Positions 15,991-24,750 of a stretch of 64,000 nucleotides of DNA are shown piece after piece (position 1 is the stretch's first letter; the number at the start of each line of letters is the position of its first letter). This DNA comes from AWTP1-13 sp963770295. GTDB lineage: Bacteria > Pseudomonadota > Alphaproteobacteria > Rhizobiales > Hyphomicrobiaceae. The position numbers and the translations under genes were made by a program. Location: positions 310,001 through 374,000 of the forward strand of contig CAVYPA010000013.1 in assembly GCA_963770295.1 (NCBI GenBank), in the 5' to 3' direction. The notes beneath the pieces were generated by a model that worked only from the letters and a program-made list of their open reading frames with translations, had not been told where the DNA came from and searched no databases.

Positions 15991-16485
15991 TTATTGCGGT
16001 TTTGGCCGGAGCGACGAATGGAAGTGACTGATCCGCCAACCTTGATCGCCCTTCGTTATCACGAACGTGAAGCGCGCCGGGGCCTCGATTGCCTGGCCAT
16101 CTTTTGTCATTCCGAACACGTCAAAGCCGGCGAACACAACGGCGGTATCCGACAGCACCAATGTTGAATATTCCTCGATCGTGATCTTCCGCGGCATGTT
16201 CGTTTTGATGGCCTGAAAATAGGCATCGACGTCTTCCGTTTTGGTAATCAGCTTCGGGCTCACAGTGCCGAGAAAAGAGGCATCCGGTGCAAACAGCTTT
16301 ACAATGCGTTGGGCGTCGGAAGCATCAAAGGCGCTTTTGAATTGTTCAATGATCTGAAATGCATCCTCTTTCGGGCCGGCAACCGCGGTCACTGGTTCGA
16401 TAATCAACAAACTCCACGCAAGTAGAAAAGCCCTCGCAGCCAATCCAGCGAGCAAGGTCAAGCGAAAAGAGCCGCGTACCTTCAT
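15991..16485 (-). CDS. SgcJ/NTF2-like exported protein (DUF4440-like)
   Basis: The 164-aa product starts at MKVRGSFRLTLLAGLAARAF after a strong GGGAGG ribosome site. It has a signal peptide or single anchor. The rest fits the SnoaL/NTF2-like cone fold: FQIIEQFKSAFDASDAQRIVKLFAPDASFLG, ITIEEYSTLVLSDTAVVFAGFDVF and the final VITKGDQGWRISHFHSS. Such small proteins are often called SgcJ/EcaC oxidoreductases, but their reaction is seldom known. A further in-frame ATG at 16521 is less likely. Base composition is less GC-rich than the core. Confidence 0.78.
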   Translation of the reverse strand: MKVRGSFRLTLLAGLAARAFLLAWSLLIIEPVTAVAGPKEDAFQIIEQFKSAFDASDAQRIVKLFAPDASFLGTVSPKLITKTEDVDAYFQAIKTNMPRKITIEEYSTLVLSDTAVVFAGFDVFGMTKDGQAIEAPARFTFVITKGDQGWRISHFHSSLRPKPQ

Positions 16486-16521
16486 AAATTCCTCCCGTTC
16501 TGATGGAACAAATAATAACAT

Positions 16522-16886
16522 GACTGCGTGCTGTACGAGCAGATGTGGCTATGACGGTCCATCTGCATGCAGAGCGCGTCCATCCGCAATCCTAACTGTG
16601 AATGGTCGAGACCCCGCCCCTAAAAGCTATATCGCGACTACCTTCGTAGCAGTCACTTAGGGGACATTGCCGTTTCGCTAGCGGTGTGCTGCTCATTGGC
16701 AGAACTAACCAGTCGAACTCGTTGTTAGCCGAGGTGTCCGAGATGGGTCACGAACACGCATGCCGCCTGCTGTGCCGGCGAGGTGTAAGTGCTCTGCAAT
16801 CGGACGGAGTCACCGCAGCGCCGCACCGTCGTCGTGAAGTGAAGCGGGGCGCCCCAATGAGCGCACACCGCCGCAAGCTGTTCCAA
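16522..16886. other. Intergenic stretch, no gene seen
   Basis: About 365 bases separate two minus-strand genes for exported proteins. Composition is lower in GC than the core genome. I find no tRNA, no convincing reading frame and no clear terminator. The promoter of the NTF2-like gene should lie near the left edge. Confidence 0.5.
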
Positions 16887-17351
16887 CTACTTCTTCCTCG
16901 GATCGTCCGCGGCATTTACATAGTTGATGCCACCAGGTCCGACGCCGTGCAGCTGAATCACCGTGTCTTGGCTAGCCCAGGCGAAGTGCTGCAGACCTTT
17001 TGGCACCTGGAAATAGCCGCCCGGTTTGATTGCCTGGCCCTTGCTCTCGTCGAACTTGTCCCCCAGACCGATATGGAACATGCCGGAGATGACTGTTACA
17101 TTTTCATCATTGGGATGGACGTGTGGAGCGACTTTGAAGCCGGCAGGAAACTTCGCTCGGACTACGTAGCCTCCCTCTTTTGTCGGATCGCCAACGAGCA
17201 GCGCTTGTTGGGAACCTGGTTGTACCGCCGGCGAGCCAGGGCCCCATTTCACCTCATCCGCCTGCACGATGGTTGCCTGCTGAGCTAACGCCCAATGCGC
17301 TGCGGTTAGAACGCCGGCCACGGTCGCGATTGCAAGAAGACTTCGCTTCAT
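16887..17351 (-). CDS. Exported cupin-domain protein
   Basis: The 154-aa product begins with a signal peptide (MKRSLLAIATVAGVLTAAHWALAQ). A single cupin domain follows: GYVVRAKFPAGFKVAPHVHPNDENVTVISGMFHIGLGDKFDE carries the metal motif with two His and one Glu, and PGGYFQVPKGLQHFAWAS supplies the last His. It resembles ChrR-like or DUF4437 periplasmic cupins; substrate unknown. A second secreted cupin is encoded nearby on the other strand (17889). Confidence 0.82.
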   Translation of the reverse strand: MKRSLLAIATVAGVLTAAHWALAQQATIVQADEVKWGPGSPAVQPGSQQALLVGDPTKEGGYVVRAKFPAGFKVAPHVHPNDENVTVISGMFHIGLGDKFDESKGQAIKPGGYFQVPKGLQHFAWASQDTVIQLHGVGPGGINYVNAADDPRKK

Positions 17352-17380
17352 GTTGTCCTCCCTGACAGCTGCCTCGACTT

Positions 17381-17584
17381 TTACTCTTTGCCAGTGGTGC
17401 CACTCTTGACCGGTGCAGAGGGGACCGTGAGCTTATTCCCGACGATCTCGATCTGCCGCTTTTGAGCGACTCCCGTCCACGTCTGGTTCCAGGATGCCCC
17501 ATAGGTGACGGCATTCTCGCGCTTCAACACGGGGCCACATGCTATGCGCAGCTCGCGCGCAGGACGTCGCTGACCCTCGCGCAC
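17381..17584 (-). pseudogene. Remnant of lipocalin-like domain protein
   Basis: The C-terminal part ASWNQTWTGVAQKRQIEIVGNKLTVPSAPVKSG matches the end of small lipocalin-like proteins, in which a strand bearing an EIVGNKLTL motif closes the barrel. The rest of the barrel is not readable upstream in any frame, and the N-terminal 20 residues of the open frame look random. It lies 30 bases upstream of the minus-strand cupin gene. This is most likely a truncated gene. Confidence 0.5.
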
Positions 17585-17839
17585 CGCACCAGGTGTGGCG
17601 AACTACTGGGTTGGCTCGAAGCCAGCGGCGCCCCAACTGCAAAGCTATAATTTTTCGACGGACGAGAGCATCTGACCTTATGGCATATGCTAGTTGAGCG
17701 TGGCCTCAAGGTCATCATTCCGAGCGCCCTTTCACACAACCTCTTGCCACTGAATATCCCACATTTGGTGGCGCTATACACTTCGAGGGTGCGGATATGC
17801 TCTTAAGGTCGAGGGTGATCGTTAGGTCGGTTTGTGAAA

Positions 17840-17858
17840 TGCAGGACTGAGTCCTGCA
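17840..17858. promoter_or_regulatory. Palindrome upstream of cupin gene
   Basis: TGCAGGAC-TGA-GTCCTGCA is a perfect inverted repeat with 8-bp arms and a 3-base centre. It lies 30 bases before the cupin start at 17889, so it could be an operator over the promoter or a leader hairpin. I cannot name a regulator. Confidence 0.5.
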
Positions 17859-17888
17859 CTCGAAGTCATTGTAAACCTGGAGAAACCG

Positions 17889-18275
17889 ATGAAAGCCAAG
17901 ATAACAATGTCTTTCCTTGGAATCCTACTTCTCGCCGGAGCAGCTGATGCCCAGGAGACGCGGACCGAGTTCAAGAAGGCCGATCTCACCGGCACGAAAA
18001 TGGAAATCTGGACTGCTGTGTATGACTTCCCGCCGGGGACGGAGATCCCGCGTCATTCGCATAACGGCGAAGAGATCGTCTATGTGATTGCGGGGGCCAC
18101 GGTAAAGCGAGCCGATGGCACGGAAGTGGAGCTCAAAACCGGGTCCTACAATATTATCAAGCGCGACCTCGTGCACGCCGGCATCACCGTCATCGGCCCG
18201 GGCACGCTGAAGCTTTTTGGCGCGCACGTCATCGACAAGGACAGCGGGCCTATCAGGGTCTTGCCCAAGGAGTAA
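17889..18275 (+). CDS. Exported small cupin-domain protein
   Basis: The 128-aa protein starts with a signal peptide ending near AGAADAQE. The mature part is one cupin barrel: VYDFPPGTEIPRHSHNGEEIVYVIAGATV shows the His-x-His and Glu ligands, and the second motif is YNIIKRDLVHAGITVIGPGTLKLFGAHVIDK. Size and layout fit small periplasmic cupins of unknown substrate. TGGAGAAACC precedes the ATG. A palindrome lies just upstream. Confidence 0.82.
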   Translation: MKAKITMSFLGILLLAGAADAQETRTEFKKADLTGTKMEIWTAVYDFPPGTEIPRHSHNGEEIVYVIAGATVKRADGTEVELKTGSYNIIKRDLVHAGITVIGPGTLKLFGAHVIDKDSGPIRVLPKE

Positions 18276-18316
18276 CTCTCCCTTCGGGCGAGCGCCCGCA
18301 CGAGCAATGTGTCCGG

Positions 18317-18508
18317 TCAGGCGTCGAGCTCGACAATCTCGCGCTCCAAGCGGGCCTGCAGCTTTCTTAGCTCGCGAGCGCTGCCGTGGCTTAGCGGCGG
18401 TGATTGTAACCGCTGGATGACCCTGCCAAGCTCCCGGCGCTTCTTTACCAGCGTCTTCTGCGCTTCTGTTGGCGCCGGCTTGGTTGGACCCTCGAAAATC
18501 AAACTCAC
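18317..18508 (-). CDS. Possible small hypothetical protein
   Basis: A 63-residue frame begins at GTG 18508. It is rich in Lys, Arg, Leu and Glu (QKTLVKKRRELGRVIQRLQ, REIVELDA), compatible with a helical hairpin. I do not recognise it and see no strong ribosome site. It sits in the gap between the plus-strand cupin and the minus-strand universal stress protein. Confidence 0.35.
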   Translation of the reverse strand: MSLIFEGPTKPAPTEAQKTLVKKRRELGRVIQRLQSPPLSHGSARELRKLQARLEREIVELDA

Positions 18509-18674
18509 CGTGCCCGTGACATCCCGCTTGTCACCTCAGCTGCGCAGGCGATCCGGGTAGAGCCAGGCAAGACGTGCCCGGTGCAACAGGATTTCGCTTC
18601 AACCCAAGCTGCGATCTATGTAAGCCATCGCGTGCCCAACCTAGGTTCATCCAATGCGGCTGAAGACAGATAAC

Positions 18675-19505
18675 CTAATGTGCCACCAGGAGTGGGACGG
18701 ACGCTTCACGCAGTAGCTCGAAGGTCACCCCGCCCAGCAGCCATTCGCGCAGACGTGAATGGCCGTAGCCTCCCATGACGATAAGATCTGCCTTCCGTCG
18801 GCCCGCCTCGGCGATTAGTGTCGCTGCGACATCGCGATTGCGGCTCGCTAGGTGATGTAACGCTGCGTCGATCCCATGATGCTCGAGATGCTTTTTCACG
18901 TCGGCGCCCAGGAGGGTCGCCGCGTTGACGCGAGGCTTGTCATCAACGACACAAACCGTCACCGTTTCGGCTGTCTTCAAGTACGGCAGGGCCTCAGCCA
19001 GCGCACGCGCCGCCTCCCGGCTGCCGTTCCAAGCGACGAGAACGTTCTCGAAACTCGTTTTGCGCCGCTCGCCTGGTGGAACCAGGAAAAGGTGCCTTCC
19101 AGAGCCGAAGAGAACGTTCTCAACGATGTGCTCGGGCTCCTCCGGTACGCTGTTCGGACGGAGGGCGACGAACGTATCGGCTGAGCGGGCCTCGCGGGCA
19201 CAGACGCCGGTGATCTCGTCGGCAAAGATATCGAAACGCCGGATCTCGACCAGCGTGCCCAGCTGAGCGAGACGTGCAGTCAGCAGCTTCGCGATCTTGT
19301 CGCCGGCTGCGCGCGCCTCCTCAACCAACAGGGCCGTTTGTGCGATGCCGCCGCCTTCCGGATCTGCCGGGAGGGGAGGTGGCACGATGTTGAGAAACAA
19401 CCCAACGACATGGCTCTCGAATTGCCGCGCGATGTCTGCGGCAGCGGCCAGGCGCAAATCATCGGCCACAGTTCCTTCGAGCCGAACCATCACATCCTTG
19501 ATCAT
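18675..19505 (-). CDS. Universal stress protein, two Usp domains
   Basis: The 276-aa product begins MIKDVMVRLEGTVADDLRLA and contains two tandem Usp halves. The second has the ATP-binding pattern G-2x-G-9x-G(S/T) in IVMGGYGHSRLREWLLGGVTFELL and ends SVPLLVAH. The first half keeps the fold but lacks a clean nucleotide motif. Usp proteins of this tandem type are induced by hypoxia, starvation and redox stress. A FixK-type box (TTGAT-GGTG-GTCAA) lies 84 bases upstream of ATG 19505. The frame is open further upstream, but 19505 gives a standard start. Confidence 0.9.
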   Translation of the reverse strand: MIKDVMVRLEGTVADDLRLAAAADIARQFESHVVGLFLNIVPPPLPADPEGGGIAQTALLVEEARAAGDKIAKLLTARLAQLGTLVEIRRFDIFADEITGVCAREARSADTFVALRPNSVPEEPEHIVENVLFGSGRHLFLVPPGERRKTSFENVLVAWNGSREAARALAEALPYLKTAETVTVCVVDDKPRVNAATLLGADVKKHLEHHGIDAALHHLASRNRDVAATLIAEAGRRKADLIVMGGYGHSRLREWLLGGVTFELLREASVPLLVAH

Positions 19506-19582
19506 CAGCTTCACCGGCTTTGATGGTGATCGACGAGGTGCGTGAACACACGAACATGTGAACCGATGCCCGGCGCACGTCA

Positions 19583-19596
19583 TTGATGGTGGTCAA
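19583..19596 (-). promoter_or_regulatory. FNR/FixK-type box before usp
   Basis: TTGATGGTGGTCAA fits the FNR/FixK site TTGAT-N4-ATCAA with one change in the right arm. Its centre is 84 bases before the usp start codon. It is one of six similar sites in the island. Confidence 0.65.
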
Positions 19597-20113
19597 GATT
19601 GCGGCGTCGATTTTCGGGACCGACGAACCTGGTGGGACTGTTCGTCTTTCAATCTGAGAAGCGGCGGGGAACGACGACAAATTCGGCGACTGGGCCGTGC
19701 GCATGGACAATGGCCGTGAACTGAGCCACTAAGCGACCAGACAGGCCGCTGAATTGGCCGTCCAGAACTTGGCGCAGAAGCGCCGGTCAAATTGGTACTG
19801 TCCTCTGCTTGTGGGCGCGACTCCTAGCTTGGTAGTGACGCGTGATGGGCAATTAGGTAGAGGGTGCGCAAGTCCCGCCATCATCGGCATGGTTCGCTAG
19901 GTGTCGTTGTCTCAGTTTGAAATTCGCCCGTCAGTCTGGGGTGAACGGGACGCTGGCAATCGTATTGCCGTCTTCATCGATCACTACGATGCTATAGCCG
20001 CGGTAAGTCCCCGCAAAATCAGAAACGTCAATCGAGTGCAGGGAGACTAGCTGGTCTTGTTGATCGCTCGGTCCCTCGTCGACGTTAAAGTTATTTTTCA
20101 GACAATAGCAATT
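19597..20113. other. Intergenic stretch, possible gene remnant
   Basis: About 520 bases lie between the usp promoter and the patatin gene. On the minus strand, 19930-20105 reads openly as a protein-like tail (SIVVIDEDGNTIASVPFTPD at its end), but it follows the patatin stop codon directly and has no start. It may be a remnant. The part 19620-19900 shows no frame or structure that I can support. Confidence 0.45.
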
Positions 20114-21250
20114 CTAGCCAAAACCTTCCGCTGGGGCAATTTCGGGAGCCAACAAGGATATGCCTCCGCTCCCAGCAGGCGGCGAACCCAATTGCGACGG
20201 TAGAATCTCATCAAGCAATTCGCCGACGTCAAAGGAAGAATTCCGGCCGACATGCCTCAGGCTCGTACGCAGCCAGGTCTCAGCCGCCGCTCGGCCGTGG
20301 TCACGCAGTTCCTCCAGAAAAAGCAGACTGGGATTAGCTTTCGACACGTAACCGAGCATACGCATGTAACCGTCGTCACTGATGCGATGGAAAAGGATTT
20401 CCCTGACCGGTCTGTTGTCGTGTGCGCGCAATGGTGGTTGCTCCGTACATTGTCGGAGTAAATTGTTGACCGTGTGAATCCCGTTGACCTCTAGGACCAG
20501 CGATGAATTGAAGATGATCTCGTTGAGGCGATCCTGGATGTCCGACGCCGATTGCGGCGGCATCAAATCGGTCCGCCGGAAGGGATTGACCGTGACCATC
20601 AGGATATCGCGGGCGCCTTCATTGTCTCGCGCTAGCCGAACGAGTGGCGCCAAGGCGGGATTGCCCATATAGCCACCATCCCAATAAAGGCCCCGGCCAA
20701 TCCGTATGGCTCTGGAGCTCGTAGGCAGGCAGGCGGATGCGAGAAGCGAAGGAATGGTAATGTTGGGCTGCGTCACGATTTCACGGCGACCATTCACGAC
20801 ATCGACAAGGTCGAAGAAGACTGCCGGCTCAGGGTGCTTTAGCTTCTGCGGATCTTTCATAACGGCCCGCGCCACAGGTTCGAGGGAATTGGTGAGAAAG
20901 GGCAAATTGTACGGCGATATGATCGGCGCGAGTTGCTCAATCCAAATCGAGAGTGGGTGGTTGTCGATATTGCGAAATGCACCAAAAGAGGACGCGCCGA
21001 TGAACGGATTACCCGACCACAGCGCTTGCTTTGCAACATTCGTCCAAAACTCCTCCAAGGCTTCGCGAGCCCCTTTCGCGCCGCCGGAGGCGAGCCCGTA
21101 AAGGTAGACTACTGCGTTGAAAGCTCCAGAGCTGGCCCCACTTATCGCTGCTATCTTGAGTTGGCGCTCCTGGCATAGACGATCAAGCACGCCCCAGACA
21201 AACGCTCCGTGAGCGCCACCACCCTGCAGAGCAAGTGCAACTGTCTTCAT
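20114..21250 (-). CDS. Patatin-like phospholipase
   Basis: The 378-aa protein begins MKTVALALQGGGAHGAFVWGVLD, which holds the oxyanion loop GGGAHG. The nucleophile motif G-x-S-x-G is seen as SGASSGAFNA, and the catalytic Asp lies in WDGGYMGNPALAPL. These three elements define bacterial patatins, which are lipid acyl hydrolases with a Ser-Asp dyad. The C-terminal third (DIQDRLNEIIFNSSLVLEVNGIHTVN) is typical of the longer cytoplasmic type. It sits among stress genes. The island context suggests lipid turnover under stress, but this is inference. Confidence 0.9.
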   Translation of the reverse strand: MKTVALALQGGGAHGAFVWGVLDRLCQERQLKIAAISGASSGAFNAVVYLYGLASGGAKGAREALEEFWTNVAKQALWSGNPFIGASSFGAFRNIDNHPLSIWIEQLAPIISPYNLPFLTNSLEPVARAVMKDPQKLKHPEPAVFFDLVDVVNGRREIVTQPNITIPSLLASACLPTSSRAIRIGRGLYWDGGYMGNPALAPLVRLARDNEGARDILMVTVNPFRRTDLMPPQSASDIQDRLNEIIFNSSLVLEVNGIHTVNNLLRQCTEQPPLRAHDNRPVREILFHRISDDGYMRMLGYVSKANPSLLFLEELRDHGRAAAETWLRTSLRHVGRNSSFDVGELLDEILPSQLGSPPAGSGGISLLAPEIAPAEGFG

Positions 21251-21432
21251 AGCTGTTCTCCAATCGCAGGTCTTGCAGCACGCGTCACTGCGTCGACTAA
21301 GCGGTCAAAGGACGGTCACGCTCGAGCGGCGTGGCGCGATACTGGTTTGTGCCCGCACCGCGCATCGATCTTCCGTCACCTCTCCCAACTGGGCCTCCGC
21401 CGCACGCAACGCGCTCGCGAGAAAAGCATTTC

Positions 21433-23129
21433 TCAGTTGCGCGGCTTCTCTGGGCCGCAGTGCGGTGCAACCGGTGTATCCACCAAGAAGGAGTGCAGTT
21501 CCGGCACAACGGCCGCGCCTTCGCCGATCGCTCCGCCAACCCGCTTGACTGAGCCGCAGCGCACGTCGCCTACCGCAAATACGCCGAATATGTTGGACTC
21601 GAGTAGCATTGGCAGCCGGGCATTCATTGCGAGTTCGTCCGGCGCAAGCGAGGGCCCCGTGCGCACGAAACCGTTTCTGTCGAGTAAGACGCCGCAGTCC
21701 TTCAGCCAATGCGTCGCTGGGTCTGCGCCGATGAAGACAAACACGTTGCGGATCGGCTTCTCAGTCTCCTTGCCGGTTGGGTTGTGGCGCCAGCGCACCC
21801 GATCAAGCCTGCCGTGCGGCGAGCCCGACAGGGCGACGAGCTCCGTCCGCGTTAGTACTTGATGTTAGGTGTGGCCCCGATTCGGTCGATCAGATAGCGC
21901 GACATGCTCTCGGCGAGTCCGTCGCCGCGCAGCAGCATCCAGATCTTGAAAGCAAAACCCGACAGGAATACCGCCGCCTGCCCGGCCGAATTGCCGCCCC
22001 CGATCAGCACGATCTCCTCCTGCCGGCACAGGCGCGCTTCGATCGGCGACGCCCAGTACCACACGCCGCGACCTTCGAACTGCTGCAGCCCTGGAACCGC
22101 TGGCCGGCGATAGCGGGCGCCCGCCGCCACCACAGCGGTCTTGGCCTTGACGCGGCGGCCGTCGCTGAGATCGAGCGTGAGCGGAGCCTCGACACAAACG
22201 AGCCGCTTGACCTCTACGGGTATCACCATCTCGGCCCCAAACTTCTGCGCCTGCACGAAGGCGCGGCCGGCCAACGCCTGGCCTGATATGCCGGTCGGGA
22301 ATCCCAGATAGTTCTCGATCCGAGCGCTTGCCGCCGCCTGCCCGCCGAACGCGTGCGCATCGAACACGATGACGGAGAGACCCTCCGATGCGGCATAGAC
22401 CGCGGTGGAAAGACCAGCCGGTCCCGCGCCGACGATGGCAACGTCGTAGGTCCGGTCCGGCGCATCGACGCGCACCATGCCGAGGGAGCGGGCTAGCTCC
22501 TCCTCGCTTGGGTTCTTGAGCACGGTCCCGTCCGGGCACACGGCAAGCGGCAGGTGGGCGGGTTCTGGCGCGTAACGCTCGATCAACGCCTTCGCTTCTG
22601 CGTCCTCCGCCGGGTCGAGCACCTGATGGGGATAGCCGTTGCGCGTGAGGAAGCCCTGCAGGCGTATCACGTCGGGGCTGGTCGCCGGACCGACCAGTAC
22701 CGGGCCACCAGCACCCGTTTCGATCAGGGCTACGCGGCGGAGGATGAGCGCGCGCATCATGCGCTCGCCGAGTTCGGCTTCGGCGACCAACAGAGCGCGC
22801 AGGCCGTCGGTCGGAATGAGAATCGCCTCAACATCCGTCTTGGCAGCGCCGTCGACCAGTGCCGGCTGGCCGGACAGCTGTCCGACTTCGGCGAGGAATT
22901 CGCCGGGTCCCAGCTCGATGATGGGAACGACGTGTCCCAATCCGTCGCGCCGGCTGACGGCAACAGTGCCTGATATGATAACGAACATGCCGGGGCTGGG
23001 CTCGCCGGTCTTGAACAGCTGCGCCCCGGCGGCGTAGCGCCGGATTTCGCCGAAGCGTCGCAGCCGGGCAATCTCACCCGGCGTCAGCTTTGGAAACATC
23101 TGCTCGCGGCGGGTGTCGATCGTCGACAT
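21433..23129 (-). pseudogene. cNMP-binding thioredoxin-reductase-like flavoprotein, frameshifted
   Basis: The reading starts at MSTIDTRREQMFPKL. Residues about 10-130 form a cyclic-nucleotide-binding domain (GAQLFKTGEPSPGMFVIISG, LGPGEFLAEVGQLSG). A linker follows, then a thioredoxin-reductase-like FAD/NADPH fold: VAIVGAGPAGLSTAVYA, HAFGGQAAASARIENYLGFP, VLIGGGNSAGQAAVFLS. The CxxC pair of true thioredoxin reductase is absent; the site reads YWASPIEA. At about 21853-21857 a one-base loss ends the frame after TPNIKY. The following frame resumes at LTRTELVAL and runs through VFVFIGADPATHWL and NIFGVFAVGDVRCGSVKRV to 21433. Repaired length would be about 565 aa, normal for the family. FixK-type boxes lie upstream. 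Confidence 0.82.
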
Positions 23130-23183
23130 GGTCGAGTGCTCCGATGCGTCGCCCACTGATACACGCAGCTCTGATCGCCGACC

Positions 23184-23197
23184 CTGACGGGCGTCAA
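23184..23197 (-). promoter_or_regulatory. FNR/FixK-type half-matching box
   Basis: CTGACGGGCGTCAA keeps the right arm GTCAA and the GGGC centre of the site at 23270 but has CTGAC on the left. It is 61 bases upstream of the cNMP-flavoprotein start (23129). It is the weakest of the six sites. Confidence 0.4.
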
Positions 23198-23269
23198 CAT
23201 TTGTGTCCCGGCATTGACTGCGGGCTCGTGTCCGCGATCCCTTCGCTTCACACAAAATCATTCGCAGAG

Positions 23270-23283
23270 TTGATGGGCGTCAA
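23270..23283 (+). promoter_or_regulatory. FNR/FixK-type box in divergent promoter
   Basis: TTGATGGGCGTCAA fits TTGAT-N4-GTCAA. Its centre is 76 bases before the release-factor-like gene at 23353 and 147 bases before the divergent cNMP-flavoprotein gene. The spacing to the plus-strand gene matches the other boxes in the island. Confidence 0.65.
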
Positions 23284-23352
23284 CGCGCCGTGCGCGGCCT
23301 CCTGCCAGGACACGTCGGCTTGAAAGCTGGTTCAACGGGAGAGGAGAGCGTC

Positions 23353-23862
23353 ATGGCCACCATGTTGACCCCGCAGGATCTGCGGCAGCTGGCCGAATTC
23401 GAATTGCCTCCGGCGCCGGTGATCAGTTTTTATCTGCAATCGACTCCCGACCGGCGGGTCGGCGGCGCCTGGCGCATCGTCTTCAAGAATCTCGTTGCCG
23501 CGACGCTGGGGCCGATTACCGACAAGCGCAGGAAGCTGGCGGACGAGCTGCAGCGGATCGAGGCGGCGCTGCAAGCCGAGCTGCCGGCCCTCGGCCGCGG
23601 CGTGGCCTTCCCCAGCGGGGCCCGATGGCGGCCCTGTTTCGTTGGTCATTGCATGACAAACCGGCCCCCACCCAAGCGCAAATCAGCGGGCGTCCAGCGC
23701 AAGCAGCGCCGCCGACCGCGCGGTGAGCAAGAAACAAGCAAGAAATCGCCGGACGAGACCATCGACGAAGCGTTGGACGAAAGCTTTCCTGCCAGCGACC
23801 CGCCAAGCTGGTCGGGGCCGGCACGCATTGGGCCTCCGCTCAGGAAGCTTGGGCAGCGCTGA
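23353..23862 (+). pseudogene. Truncated baeRF-like protein fused to a small acidic tail
   Basis: The first 95 residues (LTPQDLRQLAEFELPPAPVISFYLQ, FKNLVAATLGPITDKRRKLADELQRIEAAL) match the N-terminus of bacterial eRF1-like (baeRF/Vms1-like) proteins, which are normally about 350-400 aa. Just after GRGVAFPSGARW the similarity stops. The remaining 70 residues contain KKSPDETIDEALDESFPASDPPSWSG, the hallmark of a separate family of small proteins found near stress genes. A deletion has therefore joined two genes in frame. Whether the fusion is functional is unknown. A FixK-type box lies 76 bases upstream of ATG 23353. Confidence 0.7.
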
Positions 23863-24165
23863 AGTGAGCCCAGTCGGCTCGCCGTAGGTGTGATGACGAA
23901 TCTGCGGCCGCGCCATCTCGCAGCCGCTGTGAGCACTGTCACAATCCTCTAGTCTGGCCTCATGCTGCCGGCCGCACACGAAATTGGGCATTGCTAACAA
24001 TTCTCAACAGGTATTCAATGCGTTGCTGCATCGCGTTCGACACCTGTCGGGCGTATCGTCACGAGTGGTTCGTGCTGTATTCAAGCCATCCGAAAATGGT
24101 GCTTCGGCCCACAATCAGCTGAGGACAGCCCCACCGCTCCCCGCAATTCAGCGCAGGAGCGAAAG
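23863..24165. other. Intergenic stretch, no gene seen
   Basis: About 300 bases lie between the baeRF fusion and the first MEDS copy. No FixK-type box, tRNA or convincing frame is visible. GCGCAGGAGCGAAAG at the right end is the ribosome site of the MEDS remnant. Confidence 0.55.
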
Positions 24166-24667
24166 ATGGCACACAGCAACAAGCAGGTAACACTGGCAAG
24201 GTCCGCGGTGGACCGCCGCTGTCATGTCTGCGCGTTCTTCCATAGCCGGGAAGATGAATACAAGGTCATGCTTCCCTGTTCCTGAAGGAGGGTGGCTGGA
24301 GGCGGACGCAGCGAAGAAGCTTGGATTCAGATCGATGGACGTAAGCGCCAGCGCGAGGAGCGCTTGCGGCGAGCAACGCTCCGGCGTAACGCGGCTTTGG
24401 GCGAACATGGAATGGGCGCTCGAGGATTTTCCCGGCGTGCACGACGTCGTCGAGTACGAGTCGCGCATCAACTACATGCTGCCGAAATACGACATGGCCA
24501 CAGTGTGCACTTACGACTTGGCGAAGTTCAGCGCCGCCATCGTCATGGACGTGCTGCGCACGCATCCGCAGGTGATCGTCGGCGGCATCCTGCGGGAGAA
24601 CCCGTTCTACGTGCCGCCGGATGAATTCTTGCGGGATTTGCAGGACCGAGGCTCGGCGGCGCACTGA
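24166..24667 (+). pseudogene. MEDS-domain protein, decayed copy
   Basis: It starts MAHSNKQVTLARSAVDRRCHVCAFFHSREDEYKV, close to the intact gene at 24751. After about 33 residues the frame is lost and roughly 80 residues of the domain core are deleted or scrambled. From about 24390 a different frame matches the C-terminal half: TRLWANMEWALEDFPGVHDVVEYESRINYMLPKYD and VLRTHPQVIVGGILRENPFYVPPDEFLRDLQD. It is an internal-deletion pseudogene of the neighbouring gene. Confidence 0.82.
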
Positions 24668-24750
24668 GCTTTCACAGCGGAGCTCCTGAGAGAAGATGGA
24701 GCGAATGCCCGTCGCCTCTTGAGACAACCCGAAGAAACTGCGAGCGAAAC

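Noticed and set aside
16686..17288. 200-codon plus-strand frame over the cupin gene
   Set aside because: It lies opposite the intact minus-strand cupin gene and has no fold signature.
19930..20105. Short protein after patatin (tail SIVVIDEDGNTIASVPFTPD)
   Set aside because: The reading looks protein-like but has no start codon and begins right after a stop codon. Kept only as a possible remnant.
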